DNA from: an uncultured Collinsella sp.
GTDB lineage: Bacteria; Actinomycetota; Coriobacteriia; Coriobacteriales; Coriobacteriaceae
DNA: 22,121 nucleotides
NCBI GenBank assembly: GCA_902494715.1
Contig: CABUUJ010000036.1
Location: forward strand, 1-22,121
Reading direction: 5' to 3'
Each line of letters begins with the position of its first letter. The stretch's first letter is position 1. Below the pieces are notes generated by a model. That model worked only from the letters and a program-made list of their open reading frames with translations, was not told the DNA's origin and did not search any database. The position numbers and the translations under genes were made by a program. This document shows positions 15,733 to 22,121 of the stretch, one piece after another.

Positions 15733-15933
15733 TCCCATTCCTCGATTTTGTTGAGCCGGGGGCCGCTCGCGTCCCCGACACCCCCTGTCGACTTGGGGCC
15801 CGCGGTCGTTATCTCCCATGCTTCCTCAACGGTAGCGGGTCCTCGTCATAGCGCTCTGCATGTTCTAGCCACACGCGCATGCCGGAGCGCATCTACTCAT
15901 TGCGATCGTTTCATCTTTAGAAAGGACATTTCC
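15733..15933. other. 201-bp spacer between ygeY and ygeW
   Basis: No gene is seen. The open frame that continues upstream of ygeW to 15748 carries no recognisable domain. A small dyad, CGACA with TGTCG around CCCCC (near 15776-15790), is flanked by CCC and GGGG and may form a weak hairpin. The ygeW ribosome binding site AGAAAGG lies at the right end. Confidence 0.4.
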
Positions 15934-17136
15934 ATGGACGCCAAGTTTACCGAGCTCGTCGAGCAGCTGAACGGCCTCGATTTTAAGGGTATGTACGGCA
16001 GCGACTTCCTGCACACCTGGGATAAGACCACCGATGAGCTCAAGGCGCTCTACATCGTCGCCGACGCCCTGCGCCAGCTGCGCGAGAACAACGTCTCTCC
16101 CAAGATCTTCGACTCGGGTCTGGCCGTCTCCCTATTCCGCGACAACTCCACCCGTACGCGTTTCTCCTTCTCTAAGGCCGCCAACCTGCTCGGCCTTGAG
16201 CTGCAGGACCTGGACGAGAAGAAGTCCCAGATCGCTCACGGCGAGACCGTCCGCGAGACCGCTACCATGATCTCCTTCATGGCCGACGTCATCGGCATCC
16301 GCGACGACATGTACATCGGCAAGGGCGACGCCTACATGGCCGAGGTCTCCGAGTCTATCCAGCAGGCTTACGAGGACGGCGTTCTGGATCACCGTCCCAC
16401 GCTCATCTCCCTGCAGTCCGATTCCGACCACCCCACGCAGTCCTCTGCCGACATGCTCTACCTCATCAACGAGTTTGGCGGCCTTGAGAACCTCAAGGGC
16501 AAGAAGGTCGCCGTCACCTGGGCCTATTCGCCCTCTTACGGCAAGCCGCTGTCCTGCCCGCAGTCGCTGATCAGCCTGCTGCCCCGCTTTGGCATGGACG
16601 TCACCCTGGCTCACCCCGAGGGCTACGACCTCATGCCCGAGGTCGTTGAGCGCGCCAAGGGCTATGCCGCCGAGTCCGGCACCACCTTTAAGCAGGTCAA
16701 CACCATGGCCGAGGCCTTCGAGGGCGCCGACATCGTAATCCCCAAGAGCTGGGCTCCGTTTGCCGCCATGGAGAAGCGTACCAACCTGTACGCCGAGGGC
16801 GACGACGCCGGCATCGCTGCGCTCGAGAAGGAGCTGCTCGCCCAGAACGCCACCCATCAGGACTGGTGCTCCACGACCGCGCTCATGGAGAAGACTGCCA
16901 ACGGCCAGGACACCATCTTTATGCACCCGCTGCCCGCCGACATCTCCGGTGTCTCTTGCGAGCACGGCGAGGTCAACGCCGACGTCTTCGACATGCACCG
17001 TGTGGGCATGTACAAGGAGGCCAGCTACAAGCCGTACGCCATCGCAGCCATGATGTTCCTGCAGAAGGTTGCCGATCCCGCCGCTGCCCTCAAGGCCCTC
17101 GACGAGCGCAACACCGCCCGCTGGTTCCAGGCCTAA
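15934..17136 (+). CDS. ygeW: YgeW, knotted carbamoyltransferase-like protein
   Basis: This 400-residue member of the aspartate/ornithine carbamoyltransferase fold belongs to the YgeW group. The carbamoyl phosphate motif is S72-TRTR (in DNSTRTRFSFSKA). HPTQ is at 166-169 and HPLP at 331-334 (MHPLPADISGVSCEHGEV). In purine breakdown it would act in the catabolic direction, releasing carbamoyl phosphate from a carbamoyl (ureido) intermediate, which can yield ATP through carbamate kinase. The kinase is not in the window, and the true substrate of YgeW proteins is not certain. The start at 15934 is set by AGAAAGG 9 bases upstream and by family length. The frame is open back to 15748, but that stretch is not protein-like. 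A strong terminator follows. Confidence 0.93.
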   Translation: MDAKFTELVEQLNGLDFKGMYGSDFLHTWDKTTDELKALYIVADALRQLRENNVSPKIFDSGLAVSLFRDNSTRTRFSFSKAANLLGLELQDLDEKKSQIAHGETVRETATMISFMADVIGIRDDMYIGKGDAYMAEVSESIQQAYEDGVLDHRPTLISLQSDSDHPTQSSADMLYLINEFGGLENLKGKKVAVTWAYSPSYGKPLSCPQSLISLLPRFGMDVTLAHPEGYDLMPEVVERAKGYAAESGTTFKQVNTMAEAFEGADIVIPKSWAPFAAMEKRTNLYAEGDDAGIAALEKELLAQNATHQDWCSTTALMEKTANGQDTIFMHPLPADISGVSCEHGEVNADVFDMHRVGMYKEASYKPYAIAAMMFLQKVADPAAALKALDERNTARWFQA

Positions 17137-17160
17137 AGCTGGGCTGAGGTAAACCATGTA

Positions 17161-17199
17161 AAGGGGGCGCTCTGCCAACCGGCGGGGTGCCCCCTTTTT
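17161..17199 (+). terminator. Rho-independent terminator after ygeW
   Basis: AAGGGGGC (17161-17168) pairs with GCCCCCTT (17189-17196) and is followed by further T residues (TTTTT in total at 17195-17199). It lies 25 bases after the ygeW stop, marking the end of the ygeX-ygeY-ygeW transcript and implying a separate promoter for the next genes. Confidence 0.85.
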
Positions 17200-17287
17200 G
17201 CATCGCGGGCGTGTAGGATAAGCGCTTTCGATGTAGGTGCCCCGCGGCGCGAGTTATGGGTACGATGGTTTCAGGGGAGGTATCGCC

Positions 17288-17902
17288 ATGAAACTTGGCT
17301 GCGTGATTATGGCCTCGGGCGAGGGTAAGCGGTTTGGCTCTAACAAGATGCTTGCCGATATCTATGGCGAGCCGCTGATTGCCCGGACCATCGATTCGGT
17401 TCCCCGGGGCTTTGACGTCGTGGTTTCGACGCGTTGGCCCGAGGTTGCCCAGATTTGCGAGGACAAGCATTGCCAGTGCGTGCTGCACGATGGCGAGCTG
17501 CGCAGCGAAAGCGTCCGTGCGGGCCTTTCGTGGGGAGTCGAACGCAACTGGAAAGGTTGCCTCTTTTTGCCGGGCGACCAGCCGCTTGTGAGCGCGGATT
17601 CTTTTGAGGCTATGGTTCGTGCATTTGACGAGCGTGGCCGCAAGCATCCGGTGCGTCTTGCGTGCAACGGTGAGCCTTCGAGCCCGGTGCTCTTTCCGGC
17701 GGAACTGTTCGATGCACTTATGTGTCTTGAGGGCAAGGACGGCGGGGGCTCGATTCTCAAGGACCGTATTGACGTGGTGCTGGTCGAGGCGCGTGCCTAC
17801 GAGCTGTGGGACGTCGATACCGCCAAGGGACAGCGACGCATAGCGGAGCATATCGCCGCCTGCTCGTATTTTGATCGCGTGGCCAACTGCATCAATCAAT
17901 AA
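17288..17902 (+). CDS. mocA: MocA/YgfJ-like molybdenum cofactor nucleotidyltransferase
   Basis: This 204-residue protein has the MobA-like NTP transferase fold. The nucleotide-binding loop is MASGEGKRFGSNK (residues 8-20), and the metal-binding aspartate is D97 in LPGDQP. The family adds CMP or GMP to molybdopterin. The YgfJ/MocA branch is linked to selenium-dependent molybdenum hydroxylases, and the YqeB, YqeC and XdhC-type genes downstream support that reading. The start at 17288 follows GGGGAGG by 7 bases; the open frame upstream to 17237 is discarded for lack of a ribosome binding site. It is probably co-transcribed with hyuA, which begins 9 bases after its stop codon. Whether it uses CTP or GTP cannot be told by eye. 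Confidence 0.85.
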   Translation: MKLGCVIMASGEGKRFGSNKMLADIYGEPLIARTIDSVPRGFDVVVSTRWPEVAQICEDKHCQCVLHDGELRSESVRAGLSWGVERNWKGCLFLPGDQPLVSADSFEAMVRAFDERGRKHPVRLACNGEPSSPVLFPAELFDALMCLEGKDGGGSILKDRIDVVLVEARAYELWDVDTAKGQRRIAEHIAACSYFDRVANCINQ

Positions 17903-17911
17903 GGAGCAATT

Positions 17912-19279
17912 ATGATCATCATCAAAAACGGCGCGCTCGTGACGCCACAGGGGCTTCGCCGCGCCGATCTTGCCATGGATGGCGATAAGATCGTGCGGAT
18001 CGCCGCGGCGATTGAGCCGGCTGAGGGCGATACCGTCGAGGATGCCGCGGGCTGCTGGGTGTTTCCCGGCTTTATCGACGGCCACACGCACATGCAGTGC
18101 TGGACCGGCATGGATTGGACGGCCGATAGCTTTGAGACCGGCACGCGCGCGGCCGCCTGCGGCGGCACGACGACCATCGTGGACTACGCGACGGCCGATC
18201 GCGGCGTGACCATGCCCGATGCCTTGGCCGAGTGGCATCGCCGCGCCGACGGAACCTGCACGGCCAACTACGCCTTTCATATGGCGCTCGCCGAGTGGAA
18301 CGAGCGCAACCGCGCCGATCTCTCGGCCATGCGCGAGGCGGGCGTGTCGTCGTTCAAGACCTACTTTGCCTACGATCATTTGCGCCTGGACGATGCCGAG
18401 ACGCTCGAGGTGCTCGAGGAGCTCAAGTATATTGGCGGCATACTGTGCGTGCATTGCGAGAACGGCACGCTGGTGAATGAGCTGCAGAAGCGCGTGTTTG
18501 AGCAGGGTATCCACGGGCCCGAGGGCCATGCGCTCAGCCGTCCGGATGTGTGCGAGGCCGAGGCAGTGAGCCGTCTACTATATCTGGCGCACCTGGCCGG
18601 CGACGCACCGGTCAACGTGGTGCACCTTTCGACCAAGCTGGGGCTCGAGGCCATCCGTGCCGCCAAGGCGCGCGGGCAGAAGAATATCTATGTCGAGACC
18701 TGCCCTCAGTATCTGATGCTCGACGATACTTGCTACTTGGAGCAGGGCGAGGACGGCTTTGCGGGTGCCAAATATGTGATGAGCCCGCCGCTGCGCCATG
18801 CCGGCGACCGTGCGGCACTGCGCGAGGCACTTGTGGCAGGCGAGATCGATACGATTGCGACCGACCACTGCAGCTTTAACCTACACGGGCAAAAGGACCG
18901 CGGACGCGACGACTTCCGCGCGATTCCCAACGGCGGGCCCGGTGTGGAGCATCGCCCCGTCGCGATCGCTACGAGCTTTGAGGGACAGCTGGGCCCCGAG
19001 GATCTGTGCCGCTTGATGAGCGAGAACCCGGCGCGCGTCTTTGGCATGTATCCGCGCAAGGGATGTCTTGCCGAGGGCTCCGATGCCGATGTGTGCGTGT
19101 GGGATCCCAAGGCGCGCTGGACCATTAGCGCTGCGACGCAGCATCAGGCTGTGGACTACACGCCGCTCGAGGGCTTTGAGGCACATGGCCGCGCCAAGGC
19201 CGTCTTCGTCAACGGCGTGCTGGCCGCGTGCGATGGCGAGCCCACCGGAGCCCAACCCGGCCGCTACGTCCCCCGCTAA
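17912..19279 (+). CDS. hyuA: Dihydropyrimidinase / hydantoinase family protein
   Basis: This 455-residue cyclic amidohydrolase corresponds to E. coli HyuA (YgeZ). Metal ligands are visible: H58 and H60 (DGHTHM), the probable carboxylated lysine K149 (SSFKTYFAY), H181 (VHCEN), a histidine in VVHLS and D318 (ATDHCSF). The usual second lysine after FMAY is replaced by Asp (FAYDH). It would open a hydantoin- or dihydropyrimidine-like ring to an N-carbamoyl compound, which could feed YgeY or YgeW in the purine route. AAGGAG lies 8 bases before the ATG, 9 bases after the mocA-like gene. Family members differ in substrate, so dihydropyrimidinase, allantoinase-like and phenylhydantoinase activities are all possible. 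Confidence 0.9.
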   Translation: MIIIKNGALVTPQGLRRADLAMDGDKIVRIAAAIEPAEGDTVEDAAGCWVFPGFIDGHTHMQCWTGMDWTADSFETGTRAAACGGTTTIVDYATADRGVTMPDALAEWHRRADGTCTANYAFHMALAEWNERNRADLSAMREAGVSSFKTYFAYDHLRLDDAETLEVLEELKYIGGILCVHCENGTLVNELQKRVFEQGIHGPEGHALSRPDVCEAEAVSRLLYLAHLAGDAPVNVVHLSTKLGLEAIRAAKARGQKNIYVETCPQYLMLDDTCYLEQGEDGFAGAKYVMSPPLRHAGDRAALREALVAGEIDTIATDHCSFNLHGQKDRGRDDFRAIPNGGPGVEHRPVAIATSFEGQLGPEDLCRLMSENPARVFGMYPRKGCLAEGSDADVCVWDPKARWTISAATQHQAVDYTPLEGFEAHGRAKAVFVNGVLAACDGEPTGAQPGRYVPR

Positions 19280-19305
19280 CAAGAAGGGTGCCGGATTCCC
19301 TTCGC

Positions 19306-19372
19306 AGTTGCGGTGAAATAGTTCCTGTTTAGCCGCCAAATAGGCCGTTTCAGGAACTATTCCACCGCAACT
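19306..19372. repeat. 22-bp inverted repeat between convergent hyuA and yqeC (dispersed element)
   Basis: The left arm 19306-19327 starts AGTTGCGGTGAAATAGTTCC and ends TG. It pairs with 19351-19372 with one mismatch across a 23-base loop. The first 21 bases recur exactly at the right edge of the window. It lies between two genes that run toward each other, so it may act as a two-way terminator, but it has no clear T-tract. The repeat suggests a multi-copy palindromic family in this genome. Confidence 0.8.
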
Positions 19373-19397
19373 TATAGGTCTGCTGGGGCAGCGCCGG

Positions 19398-20132
19398 CTA
19401 TTTGAGGCTGGTGGCGACGATGGGGCGGCTGAGGGCAGTCTCAAAGCGGCTTGCCACGGCCGGGTCGGCAAGCGTGTCGACTTGGTTGAGCATGATGCGG
19501 GCATTGTTGAGGTTCAGCATCCGCAGTTCGGCATTGAGCACCATGGCGACGCGCTCGGGCGTGGCGATATCGGTGAGCTCGCAGCCGCAACGCTCGCAAA
19601 AGAGCTCGGGGCGGTGGACGGCTTCGTTGATGGGCTTGCCCAAGCCTGAGGCGCCGACGATCCAGATGACGTTGGCAGTGCCGGCAGGAATAACCGGCTC
19701 CCAGGCGGCGTGGGCCTTGAGTGGGAGTCGCTTGCTGCCATCTGCCTCGGCCAACACATAGTCAAAGCGCTGCGTCAGCTCGTCGAGCGGCTCGGCAGGG
19801 GAGGAGAGCTTACCTGTCTCGGGGTCCAAGACGCCTGCTTGGCAGATGCTTCCGCGGCTCATGCCCGCGCATGCCTCGCAGGTGCAGCCGGGAACATGCA
19901 GGGTCCCCGGCTGCCAAGGCGCGGCGTCCAGGCGACGGTTCGACCCGTCCCATGGCACACCGGCGACGGGAAACATGTGCGTGGTGGTACAGAGAAGCAC
20001 CCTGCCGCCGGCGCGCATAAGCTCAAGGCCGAGCGTCTTTAGCAGGGTCGACTTGCCACCGCTGCCGATGATCGCGGTAATGCCCGGCTCAATCTTGAGC
20101 GTGGAGGCAAGGCTGCCGTTAACCGTTTCCAT
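19398..20132 (-). CDS. yqeC: YqeC, selenium-dependent molybdenum hydroxylase maturation protein
   Basis: This 244-residue P-loop protein belongs to the YqeC family, which always accompanies selenium-dependent molybdenum hydroxylases and is thought to take part in making or inserting their selenium-containing cofactor. Walker A is GSGGKST (residues 23-29), and the family block EADGSKRLPLKAH is at 129-141. Two cysteine groups, C83/C85/C88/C97 and C179/C182/C184, could bind metal or selenium. I do not recall these as a family hallmark. It is the only gene of the right half on the minus strand, divergent from yqeB and convergent with hyuA. The ribosome binding site is weak (GGCGGTGAAC just before the ATG at 20132). 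Confidence 0.88.
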   Translation of the reverse strand: METVNGSLASTLKIEPGITAIIGSGGKSTLLKTLGLELMRAGGRVLLCTTTHMFPVAGVPWDGSNRRLDAAPWQPGTLHVPGCTCEACAGMSRGSICQAGVLDPETGKLSSPAEPLDELTQRFDYVLAEADGSKRLPLKAHAAWEPVIPAGTANVIWIVGASGLGKPINEAVHRPELFCERCGCELTDIATPERVAMVLNAELRMLNLNNARIMLNQVDTLADPAVASRFETALSRPIVATSLK

Positions 20133-20234
20133 CTGTTCACCGCCGTATAATACTGTGATAAGAAATAATCATCAGAGTAGCGGTCGAACCGCTTTTGCTC
20201 TGCTCAAACCGTAGCACAGGGAGGTGCCCCGGGA
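20133..20234. promoter_or_regulatory. Divergent yqeC / yqeB promoter region
   Basis: A perfect TATAAT -10 lies at 20146-20151 on the plus strand, and the reverse strand of the same spot reads TATTAT (20152-20147). The plus-strand start would give yqeB a leader of about 75 bases. I could not settle on a -35 for either direction, and the minus-strand reading would leave yqeC an unusually short leader. GGGAGG at 20219-20224 is the yqeB ribosome binding site. Confidence 0.45.
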
Positions 20235-21029
20235 ATGCTCGTTTATGTTCGCGGCGCCGGCGATATCGCCACGGGCGTCGCCGCTCGCTTGGTGCGCGCC
20301 GGCGTGTCGGTTGTCATGGCCGATATCGCGGTCCCCACGTGCATCCGTCGCACAATCAGTTTTTGCGAGGCCATTCGCCTGGGCGAGGTCCAGGTTGAGG
20401 GCATTCGTGCCCGCTTGGCGCAGACGCCGGTCGAGGTGCTTGAGATTACCGAGGCGGGGGATGTCGCCGTGGTGGTGGACCCCCAGGCACAGATGCTCGG
20501 CGAACTTAGACCCGCGGCCGTGGTAGACGCGATTCTAGCTAAGCGCAATCTGGGCACCACGCGCGACATGGCTCCTGCCGTCATCGCGGTAGGGCCGGGC
20601 TTTACCGCGCCGGTCGATTGCGACGCCGTGGTCGAGACCATGCGCGGGCATTTTTTGGGCCGCGTCATCACCCAGGGCTCGCCCCAACCCAATACGGGCG
20701 TGCCGGGCATGATCGGCGGATACGGCAAGGAGCGTGTTATCCACAGCCCCTCCGCCGGCGTGTTTAGGTCCGACCGCGCGATCGGCGACATCGTGAGTGC
20801 CGGCGATGCGATCGGGTATGCGGGTGATACTCCCATGGTCACGCAGATTGACGGCTGCTTGCGCGGCCTTTTGGCCGACGGCGTTCAGGTGACCGAGGGC
20901 TTTAAGTGCGCCGACGTCGACCCGCGCGGCGATGCCAGCTATATCAACTATATTTCGGACAAGGCGACGTCGGTCGGCGGCGGCGTACTCGAGGCGCTCG
21001 CCATGCTCACCGGTGTATTCCAGGGATAG
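20235..21029 (+). CDS. yqeB: YqeB family selenium-dependent molybdenum hydroxylase system protein
   Basis: This 264-residue protein belongs to the YqeB (EF2563) family, a companion of selenium-dependent molybdenum hydroxylases. It opens with a Rossmann-like loop RGAGDIATG (residues 6-14). The central GPGFTAPVDCDAVVETMRG and QGSPQPNTGVPG blocks are typical of the family. Its biochemical step is not established; a role in preparing the selenium ligand or the cofactor is inferred from its consistent co-occurrence with yqeC and the hydroxylases. The start follows GGGAGG by 10 bases. The xdhC-family gene begins 9 bases after its stop codon, so the two form an operon. A hydroxylase gene would be expected nearby but is not in the window. 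Confidence 0.9.
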   Translation: MLVYVRGAGDIATGVAARLVRAGVSVVMADIAVPTCIRRTISFCEAIRLGEVQVEGIRARLAQTPVEVLEITEAGDVAVVVDPQAQMLGELRPAAVVDAILAKRNLGTTRDMAPAVIAVGPGFTAPVDCDAVVETMRGHFLGRVITQGSPQPNTGVPGMIGGYGKERVIHSPSAGVFRSDRAIGDIVSAGDAIGYAGDTPMVTQIDGCLRGLLADGVQVTEGFKCADVDPRGDASYINYISDKATSVGGGVLEALAMLTGVFQG

Positions 21030-21038
21030 GAAATTGCA

Positions 21039-22082
21039 ATGGAAAAGCTCGATGTGGTGAATGCTGCGCTTGGCGCTCTGAAGGCTGGTAAGACGTGCGA
21101 GCTGGTGGTAGTTGCCGGTACGGCAGGGTCATCGCCGCGCGGCGTGGGCGCCTGGATGGCCGTCTTTGCCGATGGCAGCCAAGCGGGCACCATCGGCGGC
21201 GGCAAGATTGAGCTCTTTGCGCTGGACGAGGCGCGCGAGCTGCTGGCCGCAGGGCAATCGCGTCTGGTCCGCTACACCATGGGCGGCGAGAACTCCGATA
21301 CTGGCATGATCTGCGGCGGAGCCATCTGCCTGTGCTATCTGCACCTGGATGTATCGCAGGTGCCGTTGTTCCAGTCGGTTGCCGACGTTTTGGCCTATCG
21401 GCGCATCGGCGACTTCGTCATCGACTTTGAACCGTTTGTCACCCAGGCGATCGAGGGCGATGTGGCCGAGTACCATGGCGAGGCATCGCGCCGCACCATA
21501 ATGGGCTGCCCCGAGCTTTCGCTGGTGGAGGAGGGGAGTAAGGTCACCTACACCAACGCCGCCTCCGAGATTCCCCCGGCGCACATCGAGACGCTCTGCC
21601 CCGAGGGCCTGACCTATATCTTTGGCTGCGGCCACGTGGGCGCTGCAACGGTGCGGGTGCTCACGGCGGCGGGCTTTGTCGTCGTGGCTTGTGACGACCG
21701 CCCCGGTACGCTGACCCCCGAATGGGTGCCCGGTGTCTACGATCGACGCCTGGTCGATTACAAGAACCTGAGCGAGCTGTGCCCCATCGGTCCGCGCGAC
21801 TTGGTGGTCGTTGCCACGGCGGGTCACAAGTCCGATATCGACGTGGTGATTCAGGCGATGCGCGCCAAGCCCGCCTATTTGGGTTGCCTGGGTTCGCGCC
21901 GTAAGACGGCCTTTGTGCGCGCCCGCCTGGAGCAGGAGGGCTTTACGCAGGAGCAAATCGACGAGCTGCACCTTCCGATTGGCGTTGCCATCGAGGCGGA
22001 GGACCCCGAGGAGATCGCTATCTCCATCGCCGCCGAGATGATCCACCTGCGCCGCACCAAATTCGTCCCCCGCAAGCGCTAA
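21039..22082 (+). CDS. xdhC: XdhC/CoxI family protein, molybdenum hydroxylase maturation
   Basis: This 347-residue protein has both parts of the XdhC family: an N-terminal XdhC/CoxI domain (GSSPRGVGAWMAV, then GTIGGGKIE) and a C-terminal Rossmann domain starting at YIFGCGHVG (about residue 190). XdhC proteins bind molybdenum cofactor, help add its sulfido ligand and insert it into xanthine dehydrogenase-type enzymes. Here the neighbours point to the selenium-dependent version. The ATG at 21039 is 9 bases after yqeB, with GGATAGGAA just upstream. Conserved cysteines in MICGGAICLCYL may take part in cofactor handling. The gene is complete; only about 40 bases follow it in the window. Confidence 0.92.
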   Translation: MEKLDVVNAALGALKAGKTCELVVVAGTAGSSPRGVGAWMAVFADGSQAGTIGGGKIELFALDEARELLAAGQSRLVRYTMGGENSDTGMICGGAICLCYLHLDVSQVPLFQSVADVLAYRRIGDFVIDFEPFVTQAIEGDVAEYHGEASRRTIMGCPELSLVEEGSKVTYTNAASEIPPAHIETLCPEGLTYIFGCGHVGAATVRVLTAAGFVVVACDDRPGTLTPEWVPGVYDRRLVDYKNLSELCPIGPRDLVVVATAGHKSDIDVVIQAMRAKPAYLGCLGSRRKTAFVRARLEQEGFTQEQIDELHLPIGVAIEAEDPEEIAISIAAEMIHLRRTKFVPRKR

Positions 22083-22099
22083 TCTCATCCCCATCAATA

Positions 22100-22121
22100 A
22101 GTTGCGGTGAAATAGTTCCTA
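22100..22121. repeat. Partial second copy of the palindromic element at the right edge
   Basis: Bases 22100-22120 are identical to 19306-19326, and the base that follows is A instead of G. It starts 17 bases after the xdhC stop codon. The window ends before the second arm can be seen, so whether this copy is also palindromic is unknown. Confidence 0.75.

Noticed and set aside
14338..15819. Minus-strand open frame of 493 codons opposite ygeY
   Set aside because: It has the Val/Gly/Asp-rich translation typical of the reverse of C-ending codons, and covers a clear YgeY gene.
15748..15933. Upstream extension of the ygeW frame by 62 codons
   Set aside because: The sequence is not protein-like, and the family length and AGAAAGG site support the start at 15934.
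17090..18529. Minus-strand open frame of 479 codons opposite the mocA-like gene and hyuA
   Set aside because: It spans two well-supported plus-strand genes and a terminator; no domain is seen.
1..22121. tRNA, rRNA or selenocysteine (in-frame UGA) genes
   Set aside because: No tRNA- or rRNA-like sequence was recognised, and none of the selenium-linked genes here needs readthrough of a UGA.

Overview
The window looks like part of a chromosome of a high-GC, anaerobic gut actinobacterium, most likely a Coriobacteriia member such as Collinsella. This is inferred from the codon usage, the AAGGAG/AGAAAGG-type ribosome binding sites, and a selenium/molybdenum-linked purine catabolism cluster of the kind found in gut anaerobes. 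No 16S rRNA or other decisive marker is present, so the taxonomy is an inference. The sequence opens with a run of 12 G, which may be a contig edge or assembly artefact.

Left third (about 100-9920): a compact, co-directional three-gene operon that looks like an anti-phage defence system. It encodes an SNF2-type helicase with a C-terminal DUF3883/nuclease-like tail (resembling DrmD of class 1 DISARM), a DUF1156 N6-adenine DNA methyltransferase (resembling DrmMI), and a DUF499 P-loop ATPase whose N-terminus carries a HEPN RNase-type domain with an intact R-x4-H motif. The canonical DISARM core genes drmA, drmB and drmC are absent from the window. The HEPN-ATPase occupies the place where they might be expected. 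A strong hairpin closes the operon.

Middle (about 9920-12880): minus-strand genes of less certain role. These are a 140-residue hypothetical protein behind a structured leader, a proline/alanine-rich single-pass membrane protein, and a YheO-type PAS plus DauR-type HTH regulator. Between the first two lie a minus-strand terminator, a 20-bp inverted repeat and three direct repeats spaced exactly 33 bp apart, which resemble an orphan insertion-sequence end. The regulator is divergent from the catabolic cluster, and the shared intergenic region holds several AT-rich dyads suited to be its operators.

Right half (12881-22121): genes related to the E. coli ygeW-ygeX-ygeY-hyuA / yqeB-yqeC-ygfJ region. 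They encode diaminopropionate ammonia-lyase (YgeX), an M20-family hydrolase (YgeY), a carbamoyltransferase-like protein (YgeW), a MocA-like nucleotidyltransferase, a dihydropyrimidinase/hydantoinase (HyuA), then YqeC (minus strand), YqeB and an XdhC-family protein. The first group fits breakdown of ring-opened purine/urate products to ammonia, carbamoyl phosphate and small acids. The last group fits maturation of selenium-dependent molybdenum hydroxylases. The hydroxylase itself and the ygfK/ssnA-type partners are not in the window and may lie to the right. A 22-bp inverted repeat sits between hyuA and yqeC, and the start of an identical sequence follows xdhC at the right edge, so it is a dispersed element.
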